Below are positions 48,197 to 56,394 of a DNA stretch of 64,000 nt, piece by piece. The translations under genes were made by a program, and so were the position numbers. The notes beneath the pieces were generated by a model. It ran no database searches, was not told where the DNA came from, and saw only the letters and a list, made by a program, of their open reading frames with translations. Source of the stretch: [Flexibacter] sp. ATCC 35208 (lineage in GTDB: Bacteria > Bacteroidota > Bacteroidia > Chitinophagales > Chitinophagaceae); assembly GCF_001975825.1 (NCBI RefSeq), contig NZ_MTKN01000015.1:74988-138987 (forward strand), given 5' to 3'. Within the stretch, counting starts at the first letter, position 1; each line of letters opens with the position of its first letter.

Positions 48197-49687
48197 TTAG
48201 TTCCTTGTGAGCAAGCGTTTAACTCCGTTGACAACGGGGAATTTTTCGAACAGTAATCTTTTGATCTCTGCAAATGTATCTGGCATAGCAAGGTATATAC
48301 CACCCGTATAAAATCCTGAACCGACCACAGAAATAAGGATCATGGCTGTGACCGGGTTAGCACCCAGATAAAGGAATCTGAAGAAATACCAACAACTACC
48401 ATAGCAAAGCATCGCTAAAGGAATCGGTATCACAAATACCTGCACTGTTTCTTTCAAGGTACCACCCAAAAGTTTAAAACCATTGTATAACCAGATTGGA
48501 CTAATAAATATATAAAAAATCGATACGCCTGCAGCCGTGCCATGCACCCCCCAAAGCAGTGTACCAGATAAAACCAGAATCACCATGACAATCAGTCCAT
48601 AAAAGGATTGCCTAGCCATACCGGCAAACATCCCTTTTAGCCTGTAGGGTGTAGACCAGAGCCATGCTACCGCACGAAAAGCCATACCTACAGACAGTAT
48701 TTCTACCAATGAAATGGTCTGTACCCATTTTGCAGAGAGAAACACCTGAACGATCCAGTAAGCAGTAGCTCCCTGCCAGATGGCGAATGCTGCACCAAAT
48801 ACAGACAGATAAGTCACACTTTTTTTGAACATATCCTTGGCTCGCTGGCTATCTTTAATCGAAGCCAGGCTTGGAAACAATACACTGGGCAGGTTATTGG
48901 CCACAAAGCCAATAACCTGTATCGACAAGCTAAAAGCCATATAATAAATACCTACTATTGTCTTACTCACCAAAAGCCCCAGTACGATATAGTCTGCCTG
49001 ATCCATGACCCGCTGTACAATAGAATTTATTAGCGACCAGGAGCTGCTTACGGTAAGGTACTTCCAGCGGCGCAGGTGTATATTAAAATGAATCTTCAGG
49101 TGTGTAACACGGTATTTTACAATCAAAAAGATAACTGAAACAACAAGTGGTGGTATGACAAAACTGTATACCCCAAAACCCATATAAGCCAGTGCTACCG
49201 TCATAAACATCGTCAGCACAGTCTCCATGATCCGGATTACCGAGAGCGTTTTGAAATCTAACTCTATGCGCAACTTGGTCAATGGAATTACACTCAGTGC
49301 GTCTAACGGTGTAGTCAATGCATAGAAAGCTACCAGAACGAAAATGTTATGATCCTTGTACACCAGACTTCCAACATAACCCAGCACCAGCAAAAAAATA
49401 CAGGAAACAAATCCGAATACCCATGAGATGCCAAAGGATAAAGGAAGCCAGTTGGTGAAGGCCCTTTGCCGTCTGATCAATACATCGTTCAACCCAAACT
49501 GCTGAATGATAAGACCAATGCTGGTGACGGTGTACACCAGACTGATAAGACCAAACTGCGCCGGCTCCAGCATCCATGCCAAAACAATCTGACCTAAGAT
49601 GGAGGTTAACTTTGTTGCTCCTGTCTGCATCAGCATCCAGCTGATGCTGTTAAATACATGTGTTCCGGAAAGATTCTTTTTGCTCAA
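48197..49687 (-). CDS. wzx: Wzx-type flippase (MOP superfamily)
   Basis: A 496-residue protein with about 12-14 membrane helices. The start FNSISWMLMQTGATKLTSIL and the QADYIVLGLLVSKTIVGIYYMA region are typical of WzxC-like polysaccharide flippases, which move undecaprenyl-linked repeat units to the periplasm. It is 2 bp after the pyruvyl transferase gene and 7 bp before the next transferase. Confidence 0.92.
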   Translation of the reverse strand: MSKKNLSGTHVFNSISWMLMQTGATKLTSILGQIVLAWMLEPAQFGLISLVYTVTSIGLIIQQFGLNDVLIRRQRAFTNWLPLSFGISWVFGFVSCIFLLVLGYVGSLVYKDHNIFVLVAFYALTTPLDALSVIPLTKLRIELDFKTLSVIRIMETVLTMFMTVALAYMGFGVYSFVIPPLVVSVIFLIVKYRVTHLKIHFNIHLRRWKYLTVSSSWSLINSIVQRVMDQADYIVLGLLVSKTIVGIYYMAFSLSIQVIGFVANNLPSVLFPSLASIKDSQRAKDMFKKSVTYLSVFGAAFAIWQGATAYWIVQVFLSAKWVQTISLVEILSVGMAFRAVAWLWSTPYRLKGMFAGMARQSFYGLIVMVILVLSGTLLWGVHGTAAGVSIFYIFISPIWLYNGFKLLGGTLKETVQVFVIPIPLAMLCYGSCWYFFRFLYLGANPVTAMILISVVGSGFYTGGIYLAMPDTFAEIKRLLFEKFPVVNGVKRLLTRN

Positions 49688-49689
49688 AA

Positions 49690-50694
49690 CTAAATAGATG
49701 ACTTAATGAATGAAGATAATTTCTCCGCTTCTGAATCAATGATATCAAGATTAGGATACATGATGCCATTGTTCTGCTTATGATCAAAGCCTAGTCTGTT
49801 AAAAATACCCGCCCTCAGACTATTGGTCAGCAATCGGGCAGGCTTACCAAAGGCGAGACTTACTGCACAGGAATGTACCCTGTCTGATACAGTGAAGTCT
49901 GCCGATTTATACAAGGCCAGGTAAGAAAGCAGATTATAGCTCAAAAACGAATTAGGTAATGCAAAATTGATATGATTAAACTTTGTAGACACTTCCTGGT
50001 TAACTCTGACAATCTTATGTTCCTTTACAGCTTCCTGCACAGGTCGAAAGCGGTTCAGGTGGCGGCTAAAACGGTGATTGAGTCCCCAAAATGTCTTTTT
50101 ACGCTCCAGCTCTAAGTTCGTTATTTCCACCTCTCCATTTACTTTGTAGACCGGTTCCAGTTCCCTGTAAAAACTGCTGATAAAAAATTTGAAATTTTTA
50201 TCCAGTGTATCTACAGGCAACATTTTATTCACCAGGAAAGCGGTGCATATACCATTGTAAGAATTCTTTATATAATCTTTAAACTTCAGATAAGTATCCT
50301 GGTCCCGGGATGATAAGAACAACGGCGGATATTTTTGAAAAAATTCTCCCGTTTCAGTGTGCAAAGAATCTGAGATACCTGCACTTGATACGCTAACAAG
50401 TGCATACTGCTCCCCTTTTTCTTTGATCTGTTTGATCTTATCTTTATAATTGGTCAGTATCTGGCGAATTATAGGACCTGAAAAAATATGCAGATCAGCA
50501 AATTGATGATTCATCATATGAAGGGCATTCTTTCTTTGCCAGTCACTCTTCGGGCGAAATGCTCTGAAGATAGGCCCCTCTTCCATTAATACATTGGCTT
50601 CCGGATACAGTTTTTTAATTAATACAAAAAGTGCACTCTGGTAAAACCCATCACCGATGTTATTCCAGGTAGAATTTTCAACTAAAATTTTCAT
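49690..50694 (-). CDS. Polysaccharide pyruvyl transferase family protein
   Basis: A 334-residue protein. The N terminus MKILVENSTWNNIGDGFYQS and the late motif DFTVSDRVHSCAVSLAFGKP, with the conserved Arg-Val-His, identify the WcaK/CsaB pyruvyl transferase fold. These enzymes add pyruvate ketals from phosphoenolpyruvate. This would give the exopolysaccharide negative charge. Confidence 0.88.
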   Translation of the reverse strand: MKILVENSTWNNIGDGFYQSALFVLIKKLYPEANVLMEEGPIFRAFRPKSDWQRKNALHMMNHQFADLHIFSGPIIRQILTNYKDKIKQIKEKGEQYALVSVSSAGISDSLHTETGEFFQKYPPLFLSSRDQDTYLKFKDYIKNSYNGICTAFLVNKMLPVDTLDKNFKFFISSFYRELEPVYKVNGEVEITNLELERKKTFWGLNHRFSRHLNRFRPVQEAVKEHKIVRVNQEVSTKFNHINFALPNSFLSYNLLSYLALYKSADFTVSDRVHSCAVSLAFGKPARLLTNSLRAGIFNRLGFDHKQNNGIMYPNLDIIDSEAEKLSSFIKSSI

Positions 50695-50706
50695 ATAGAT
50701 AGATAT

Positions 50707-50865
50707 TTATTTCACCATCGCCGGCATAACTTCCGGGTGGTTGATTAGAACGCGCTTAAAGGTTGACATAAAAGGTTTTTCAGGGAAACAATGTAAAGCA
50801 TATGCCAACAAGTGTGACAATAGCAACAGCCAACCTAACAATACAAAGGTTTTTGATATAACCAT
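50707..50865 (-). pseudogene. C-terminal remnant of an acyltransferase-3 gene
   Basis: A 52-codon frame (ATG 50863-50865, TAA 50707-50709) encodes one membrane helix (FVLLGWLLLLSHLLAYALH) followed by CFPEKPFM and a basic end, as at the C terminus of acyltransferase-3 enzymes. It is downstream of the N-terminal fragment at 50937-51176 and in a different frame, which fits a single gene that lost its middle. Confidence 0.55.
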
Positions 50866-50936
50866 TGTTAGTTTGCAGTAATATTCAGTTCACTAAAAAA
50901 AAATGCTACAATAAATTATAATAGTAACATAGATTA

Positions 50937-51176
50937 TCAAGTAAACAGATCAAATAAATAAATAAAAAGTAGTATATCGAGTCCAAACCTGCACATAGAC
51001 ATACCTAATGCAAATGCTTTGCCGATCACACCATACGCATCCCCCGCCTGCCTGAAACTCTCCCCTCCCTCCCACAGCAGCCAGGGGGCAGGCCCTGTAG
51101 CAACGTACAGAGCTGCCAGCCCACGAAAGCCATCGAGAAAGGAAAGATTGGTCTTTACCGGTAATAGCTTCGCCAT
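50937..51176 (-). pseudogene. N-terminal remnant of an acyltransferase-3 gene
   Basis: A 79-codon frame. LSFLDGFRGLAALYVATG matches the first helix of acyltransferase-3 enzymes, but the essential histidine that normally follows is replaced by proline (TGPAPW). After about 65 residues the sequence no longer resembles the family and stops. Together with the C-terminal fragment downstream it appears to be a broken O-acyltransferase of the exopolysaccharide locus. It begins 9 bp after gmd. Confidence 0.7.
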
Positions 51177-51185
51177 ATATATTTA

Positions 51186-52283
51186 TTAACCGATGAGATG
51201 TTCAAATTGTGCAACAGAATCTTTGCGGAACAGCTCAATATCGGCAGCTACCATTTCTTTTACCAGTTCAGGCAGGTCATATTTAGGGTGCCAGTCCAGT
51301 TTTGTCTGTGCTTTGGTTGGATCACCGATCAGTAATTCTACTTCTGTAGGACGGAAGTACTTCGCATCTACTGCTACTACTTCTTTACCGATTGGCAACA
51401 CAAATTCCTTATTACGGCAGGCAGTTACAATCGCCACTTCTTTTTCACCCTTGCCGGAGAATGCCAGTTCGATACCCAGTTCGTTGAAAGCCATTTTCAC
51501 AAAATCACGTACAGGTGTAGTAATACCCGTTGCGATCACATAGTCTTCAGGGGTATCCTGTTGCAGTATCCTCCACATCGCATCTACATAATCTTTTGCG
51601 TGCCCCCAGTCCCGGCGTGCATCCAGGTTACCGAGGTACATTTTGTCCTGCTGACCGAGTGCAATCGCAGCTACACCACGGGTGATCTTGCGGGTTACGA
51701 AGGTTTCGCCACGCAGCGGACTTTCGTGGTTGAAAAGGATACCATTGCAGGCGAACATGCCATAGGCTTCACGATAGTTCACCGTGATCCAGTAAGCATA
51801 TAGTTTTGCTACTGCATATGGGCTACGTGGGTAGAAAGGTGTTGATTCGCGCTGAGGCACCTCCTGCACCAGACCATATAGTTCTGAGGTGCTGGCCTGG
51901 TACACGCGGGTCTTTTTGTCCAGCTTCAGGATGCGGAGTGCTTCGAGAATACGAAGGGTACCGATACCATCAGCGTTAGCAGTATATTCAGGGGTGTCAA
52001 AGCTTACTTTTACATGGCTCATAGCAGCCAGGTTGTAGATCTCGTCAGGTTGCGTTTCCTGGATGATGCGAATCAGGTTAGTGCTGTCGGTCATATCGCC
52101 GTAGTGCAGTTTGAAACGCACGTTCGGATCGTGGGGATCCTGATACAGGTGGTCGATTCTATCCGTGTTGATAAGGGAAGCACGGCGTTTGATACCATGT
52201 ACCATGTATCCTTTTTCTAATAAAAGTTCTGACAGGTAGGCGCCGTCTTGTCCGTTAACACCGGTAATTAAGGCCACTTTCAT
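51186..52283 (-). CDS. gmd: GDP-mannose 4,6-dehydratase
   Basis: A 365-residue extended short-chain dehydrogenase making GDP-4-keto-6-deoxymannose. It has [21 protein letters not shown] with the NADP motif GxxGxx[13 protein letters not shown], the active-site region [35 protein letters not shown] and [17 protein letters not shown]. This is the first of the two steps to GDP-L-fucose, the second being fcl. Confidence 0.97.
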   Translation of the reverse strand: MKVALITGVNGQDGAYLSELLLEKGYMVHGIKRRASLINTDRIDHLYQDPHDPNVRFKLHYGDMTDSTNLIRIIQETQPDEIYNLAAMSHVKVSFDTPEYTANADGIGTLRILEALRILKLDKKTRVYQASTSELYGLVQEVPQRESTPFYPRSPYAVAKLYAYWITVNYREAYGMFACNGILFNHESPLRGETFVTRKITRGVAAIALGQQDKMYLGNLDARRDWGHAKDYVDAMWRILQQDTPEDYVIATGITTPVRDFVKMAFNELGIELAFSGKGEKEVAIVTACRNKEFVLPIGKEVVAVDAKYFRPTEVELLIGDPTKAQTKLDWHPKYDLPELVKEMVAADIELFRKDSVAQFEHLIG

Positions 52284-52312
52284 ATTATATAGTTTTTAAA
52301 GAATTAAAGCTT

Positions 52313-53647
52313 TTATTTAGTAATAAATTCGATCTCTGTCGGCTGTGCTGTTCCAATACCGTAGGCCACTATTCCTTTCTTCTTCAAATAAGGCAAGTCA
52401 TAAATATTCCTTCCGTCAAACACCACAATCCCCTTCATCTTATTCCAATCCGGTAACCTGAAATCATTCCACTCCGTCACCAGTACTACCGCATCCACAC
52501 CTTCCACCGCATGGTACATATCTTCGCACCATATCACCGTATCGCCCAATGTCTTTCTTGCTTCTTCCATTGCCACAGGGTCAAATACTCTTACTATGGC
52601 ACCCGCTTCCAGCAAGGCATTGATCAGCACGATACTTGCTGCTTCACGCATATCGTCCGTACCGGGTTTAAATGATAAGCCCCAGATACCGAATACGACC
52701 CCTTTCAAATCACCATCATAATGATTTGAGATCTTGTCGAACATCACCAGCTTCTGATCATTATTCACCGCTTCCACCGCTTCAAGTATGCGCAGCGTAT
52801 GCCCATAATCTTTACCGGTTTTCACCAGTGCTTTCACATCTTTTGGGAAACAGCTACCACCATATCCAATACCAGGATAAATAAAGCTGGTACCAATACG
52901 TGCATCAGAGCCAATCCCTTTTCTTACCATGTTTACATCTGCGCCAACAAGGTCACAGAGGTTAGCAATATCATTGATAAAAGAAATTTTCGTTGCCAGC
53001 ATCGCATTCGCTGCATACTTTGTCATTTCTGCAGATGCGATGTCCATGAAAATGATCGGTCTTCCATTCAGTAAAAAAGGTCTGTACAGTTGTTCCAGTA
53101 TCTCTTTACTCTTACCACTGTTCACTCCCACCACGATCCTGTCAGGTTTCAGAAAATCCTGCACCGCAGCTCCTTCTTTCAGGAACTCAGGATTGGAAGC
53201 CACATCATAATCAAGGAGTTCATCGCGGTTAAGTACAGCCTGTTTGATCTCCCTGTTTACTTTCACCGCCGTACCTACAGGTACAGTAGATTTTGTCACC
53301 ACTACGAGATAGTCAGTCATAGACTGTCCTATTTCTTTCGCTACCTGCAATACATATTTCAGATCTGCACTACCATCTTCACCCGGAGGCGTGCCTACTG
53401 CTATAAATGCAACAGCAGCACCCGGAATCACCGCTGCCAGGTCAGTACTGAAAGACAGTCTGCCATTGGCTACATTGCGGGTCACAAGTTCTTCCAGTCC
53501 AGGTTCATAGATGGGAAGAATACCACGATCGAGGTTCCTGATTTTTGTTTCATTCACATCCACACACACTACTTCTGTTCCTACTTCTGCCAGGCATGCG
53601 CCGGTCACCAACCCGACATATCCTGTGCCTATTACGATTACTTTCAT
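52313..53647 (-). CDS. ugd: UDP-glucose 6-dehydrogenase
   Basis: A 444-residue NAD-dependent enzyme making UDP-glucuronate. It has the N-terminal GTGYVGLVTGACLAE, the catalytic cysteine in GYGGSCFPKDVKAL and the C-terminal GLSFKPGTDDMREA. It supplies glucuronic acid for the exopolysaccharide. The gene lies 29 bp upstream of gmd. Confidence 0.97.
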   Translation of the reverse strand: MKVIVIGTGYVGLVTGACLAEVGTEVVCVDVNETKIRNLDRGILPIYEPGLEELVTRNVANGRLSFSTDLAAVIPGAAVAFIAVGTPPGEDGSADLKYVLQVAKEIGQSMTDYLVVVTKSTVPVGTAVKVNREIKQAVLNRDELLDYDVASNPEFLKEGAAVQDFLKPDRIVVGVNSGKSKEILEQLYRPFLLNGRPIIFMDIASAEMTKYAANAMLATKISFINDIANLCDLVGADVNMVRKGIGSDARIGTSFIYPGIGYGGSCFPKDVKALVKTGKDYGHTLRILEAVEAVNNDQKLVMFDKISNHYDGDLKGVVFGIWGLSFKPGTDDMREAASIVLINALLEAGAIVRVFDPVAMEEARKTLGDTVIWCEDMYHAVEGVDAVVLVTEWNDFRLPDWNKMKGIVVFDGRNIYDLPYLKKKGIVAYGIGTAQPTEIEFITK

Positions 53648-53685
53648 CAGTTTACTTTGATTAACATTGTGAGCAATAAAAAAAC

Positions 53686-54627
53686 TCAGCTAACGGCCAT
53701 ATGACGTTTCCTGAGGAAATCCGCGTATGCTTGTACTAATCCTTCTTTCAGTTCAATCGTGTGTTTCCATCCCAGGCTATGCAGTTTGGAAACATTCATC
53801 AGTTTACGTGGAGTGCCATCAGGTTTTGATGGATCAAATACAATTTTGCCATCATAACAAACTACTTCTTTCACCGTTTCAGCCAGTTCTTTGATGCTCA
53901 GGTCTTCGCCGGTGCCAATGTTGACCAGTTCTTTGCCATCGTAGTGCAGCATCAGGTATACACAGGCAGCAGCCAGGTCATCGGCAAACAAAAACTCACG
54001 ACGTGGGGTACCGCTACCCCATACAGTTACACTGTTCTTGCCCGCTTCTTTTGCTTCGTGGAAGCGGCGGATCAGGGCAGGTAAAACATGTGAGTTTTCA
54101 GGATGATAGTTATCACCGATGCCATACAGGTTTGTGGGCATCACACTGATATAATTACAACCGTATTGATCACGGTAAGCTTCGCAGAGTTTGATACCTG
54201 CTATCTTGGCGATGGCATATGGTTCGTTCGTCATTTCGAGGGGTCCTGTAAGCAGACTATCTTCTGTGAGTGGCTGTGGGGCCATCTTCGGATAGATGCA
54301 GGAGCTACCCAGGAATTGCAGTTTTTTCACACCGTGTTTGTAAGCAGCATGAATAATGTTGGCTTCCATCATCAGGTTATCGTACAGGAATTCTGCACGG
54401 TAAGTGTTGTTCGCATAGATACCACCCACTTTTGCAGCTGCGAGGAATACGTAATCAGGTCGTTCGCTTTCAAAAAACTCATCTACAGCGGCCTGGTTAC
54501 GCAGGTCCAGGTCAACGGAGCTACGGGTGAGCAGGTTGGTGTAACCTAAAGTCTGCAATCTTTTTTTGATTGCACCGCCTACCATGCCGCGGTGACCTGC
54601 TATATATATTTTATCGTTTAGTTGCAT
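53686..54627 (-). CDS. fcl: GDP-L-fucose synthase
   Basis: A 313-residue epimerase/reductase that turns the Gmd product into GDP-L-fucose. It has [13 protein letters not shown], the catalytic Ser-Tyr-Lys elements in LGSSCIYPK and [29 protein letters not shown], and [16 protein letters not shown]. It forms the sugar-nucleotide block with manC, ugd and gmd. Confidence 0.97.
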   Translation of the reverse strand: MQLNDKIYIAGHRGMVGGAIKKRLQTLGYTNLLTRSSVDLDLRNQAAVDEFFESERPDYVFLAAAKVGGIYANNTYRAEFLYDNLMMEANIIHAAYKHGVKKLQFLGSSCIYPKMAPQPLTEDSLLTGPLEMTNEPYAIAKIAGIKLCEAYRDQYGCNYISVMPTNLYGIGDNYHPENSHVLPALIRRFHEAKEAGKNSVTVWGSGTPRREFLFADDLAAACVYLMLHYDGKELVNIGTGEDLSIKELAETVKEVVCYDGKIVFDPSKPDGTPRKLMNVSKLHSLGWKHTIELKEGLVQAYADFLRKRHMAVS

Positions 54628-54636
54628 AGTATTGAT

Positions 54637-55656
54637 TTAAAGTAATTCAGGTCTGTTTTCTTTTACCCACTGGTGCAGTTGTTTCACTTCCTGGCCTTTC
54701 CCTTTTTGCAGAATCAGCAGGGCTTCAGGCGTGTTCACCACTACTACATTTTCCACGCCTACGAGGGCAACCAGTTTATCTTTGCCAAGGACCATGCTGT
54801 TCACAGGGTCGCTCTGGATAAAAACAGCCTGGTGATTGCTGTACTGGTAGTGTTTGGCAAGTGCATCTGCGAGTGCTTCATATCCCCCTACGTCACTCCA
54901 TTCCATTGTACTGGGTACCACTTTTACAATATTGCTTTTCTCAAGTACTGCATAGTCAATACTGTCAGCAGGAATTGCTTCCATGGTAGATAGCCGGATG
55001 CGGCCTGTTTCCAGGTATTCAGCAGCAGCAATGGCAGCAGCAGTGTAAATAGCTGGAGCATATTGTTGCAGCTGTTCCAGCAATACACCTGCTTTTCCAC
55101 AGAAGATGCCGCTGTTCCAGAGGTAATCACCACTGTTGAGCATTGCTTCGGCAGTTACGATATCCGGTTTTTCAGTAAATCGTACTACATCGTAAGCATC
55201 GTATTGTATATACCCATAGCCTGTTTCAGGATAGGTAGGCTGTAGCCCGATAGTTACGAGGTGATTGTCAGCAGCCAGTTTCTCTGCCATGAACACGTTC
55301 TGGGCATAGATATCTGGCGTACCAATAAGGTGATCCGCTGGTGTAATGAGGAGAATTGTTTCCGGATCGGCGATGAAGGCAGCTAAAGCAATGGCAGCAG
55401 CGGTATTTCTACCTACAGGTTCAGCAATCCAGCGTGCATGTGCAGCACCGGAATTTTGCAGCTGATCTGCAACGGTAGTGACCTGTTGCTCATTTACAAT
55501 GGCCAGTACACTGTCACAGGCAAACGCATTGCGTTGCCAGGTCAGTTGCAGGAGGCTCTGGCCGTCAAATAACGGCAATAGTTGTTTAGGCGTCTGTTTG
55601 TTAGACAGCGGCCAGAGGCGGGTACCAGACCCACCACAAAGGAGAATATGTTGCAT
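54637..55656 (-). CDS. manC: Mannose-1-phosphate guanylyltransferase
   Basis: About 339 residues from ATG 55656 (MQHILLCGGSGTRLWPLS); an extension to 55755 overlaps the antiterminator gene and is unlikely. The nucleotidyltransferase motifs GGSGTRLWPLS, TPADHLI and FTEKPD are present. The C-terminal isomerase domain of bifunctional enzymes is missing, so it only makes GDP-mannose. No phosphomannomutase gene is visible in the window. Confidence 0.95.
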   Translation of the reverse strand: MQHILLCGGSGTRLWPLSNKQTPKQLLPLFDGQSLLQLTWQRNAFACDSVLAIVNEQQVTTVADQLQNSGAAHARWIAEPVGRNTAAAIALAAFIADPETILLITPADHLIGTPDIYAQNVFMAEKLAADNHLVTIGLQPTYPETGYGYIQYDAYDVVRFTEKPDIVTAEAMLNSGDYLWNSGIFCGKAGVLLEQLQQYAPAIYTAAAIAAAEYLETGRIRLSTMEAIPADSIDYAVLEKSNIVKVVPSTMEWSDVGGYEALADALAKHYQYSNHQAVFIQSDPVNSMVLGKDKLVALVGVENVVVVNTPEALLILQKGKGQEVKQLHQWVKENRPELL

Positions 55657-55666
55657 GGAGAGGGAG

Positions 55667-56209
55667 TTAAAGCGAAACGTTAGAAGGCTGTTGCCTGAAT
55701 TGATTGCTGTTGAGAAGCACCAGTTCGCTTTTCCTGACAGTAGCGGTAAGGGCAAATCCCATGCTGTATAATACAGCTTTCACCGTATTTCTTCCTGACT
55801 CCACTACCCTGCCACGCTGATGCATGAGTGGGCCAGCAGTGATCTGGATAAGGTCGTTCTGATGAATTGGAAAACTTTCTACTTCCACATTGTCATATTC
55901 ATGCAGGAAACGCTTGATCAGATCAATCTCATGTTCAGGAATACAAGCTGGTTTACCCAGCCAGTATACGAAGTTTACGATACCCGCCGTTTCACGTACG
56001 GTCGTTTTCATTGTCTCTGGAATACGAACAAATACATAAGATTTAAAAAGCGGCTCTTCCACCACTTTTTTACGATCACTCCACTGATGAGTAACTCTGT
56101 TGATGGGACAATAGGTTTCGACCTGTTTACGAATCAATGACTCTGCAACTTTCTTTTCCCATCTAGGTTTGGTATACACTGCATACCAGAAATTCTGACT
56201 CTTTTCCAT
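55667..56209 (-). CDS. UpxY-type NusG-like transcription antiterminator
   Basis: A 180-residue NusG paralogue. The N-terminal NGN domain has FWYAVYTKPRWEKKVAESL and PLFKSYVFVRIPE. A C-terminal KOW-like motif is HQRGRVVESGRNTVKAVL. In Bacteroides, UpxY proteins bind nascent capsule-operon RNA and prevent early termination. It precedes the sugar-nucleotide and transferase genes, so it likely lets RNA polymerase cross the roughly 20-kb downstream operon. Confidence 0.9.
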   Translation of the reverse strand: MEKSQNFWYAVYTKPRWEKKVAESLIRKQVETYCPINRVTHQWSDRKKVVEEPLFKSYVFVRIPETMKTTVRETAGIVNFVYWLGKPACIPEHEIDLIKRFLHEYDNVEVESFPIHQNDLIQITAGPLMHQRGRVVESGRNTVKAVLYSMGFALTATVRKSELVLLNSNQFRQQPSNVSL

Positions 56210-56248
56210 GGGAATGGTTTTAACGGTTAAAAAATCGAAAATGCATTT

Positions 56249-56378
56249 GGGGGGGAATTTATAAAGACAGGGGGGGGCATGGTCTTTTGATCAGAAGGCA
56301 TGGCTTCGCCTCCTCAGTCCCATGAGTGTCTTGATGGATGTCTCTAAATGTTGATCTGTATAGGATCAGAACGTTCTG
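56249..56378 (-). promoter_or_regulatory. wzc-upxY leader: two homopolymeric G tracts and a 12-bp palindrome
   Basis: The 185-bp gap between wzc and the antiterminator holds G7 (56249-56255) and G8 (56270-56277) tracts on the plus strand, 14 bases apart. It also holds the perfect palindrome CAGAACGTTCTG (56367-56378), next to a GATC-bounded 15-bp imperfect palindrome. It has no ORF. It may be a promoter or leader for the downstream operon. The tracts are prone to slippage. Confidence 0.4.
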
Positions 56379-56394
56379 GTGTGTGTAACGCAGC

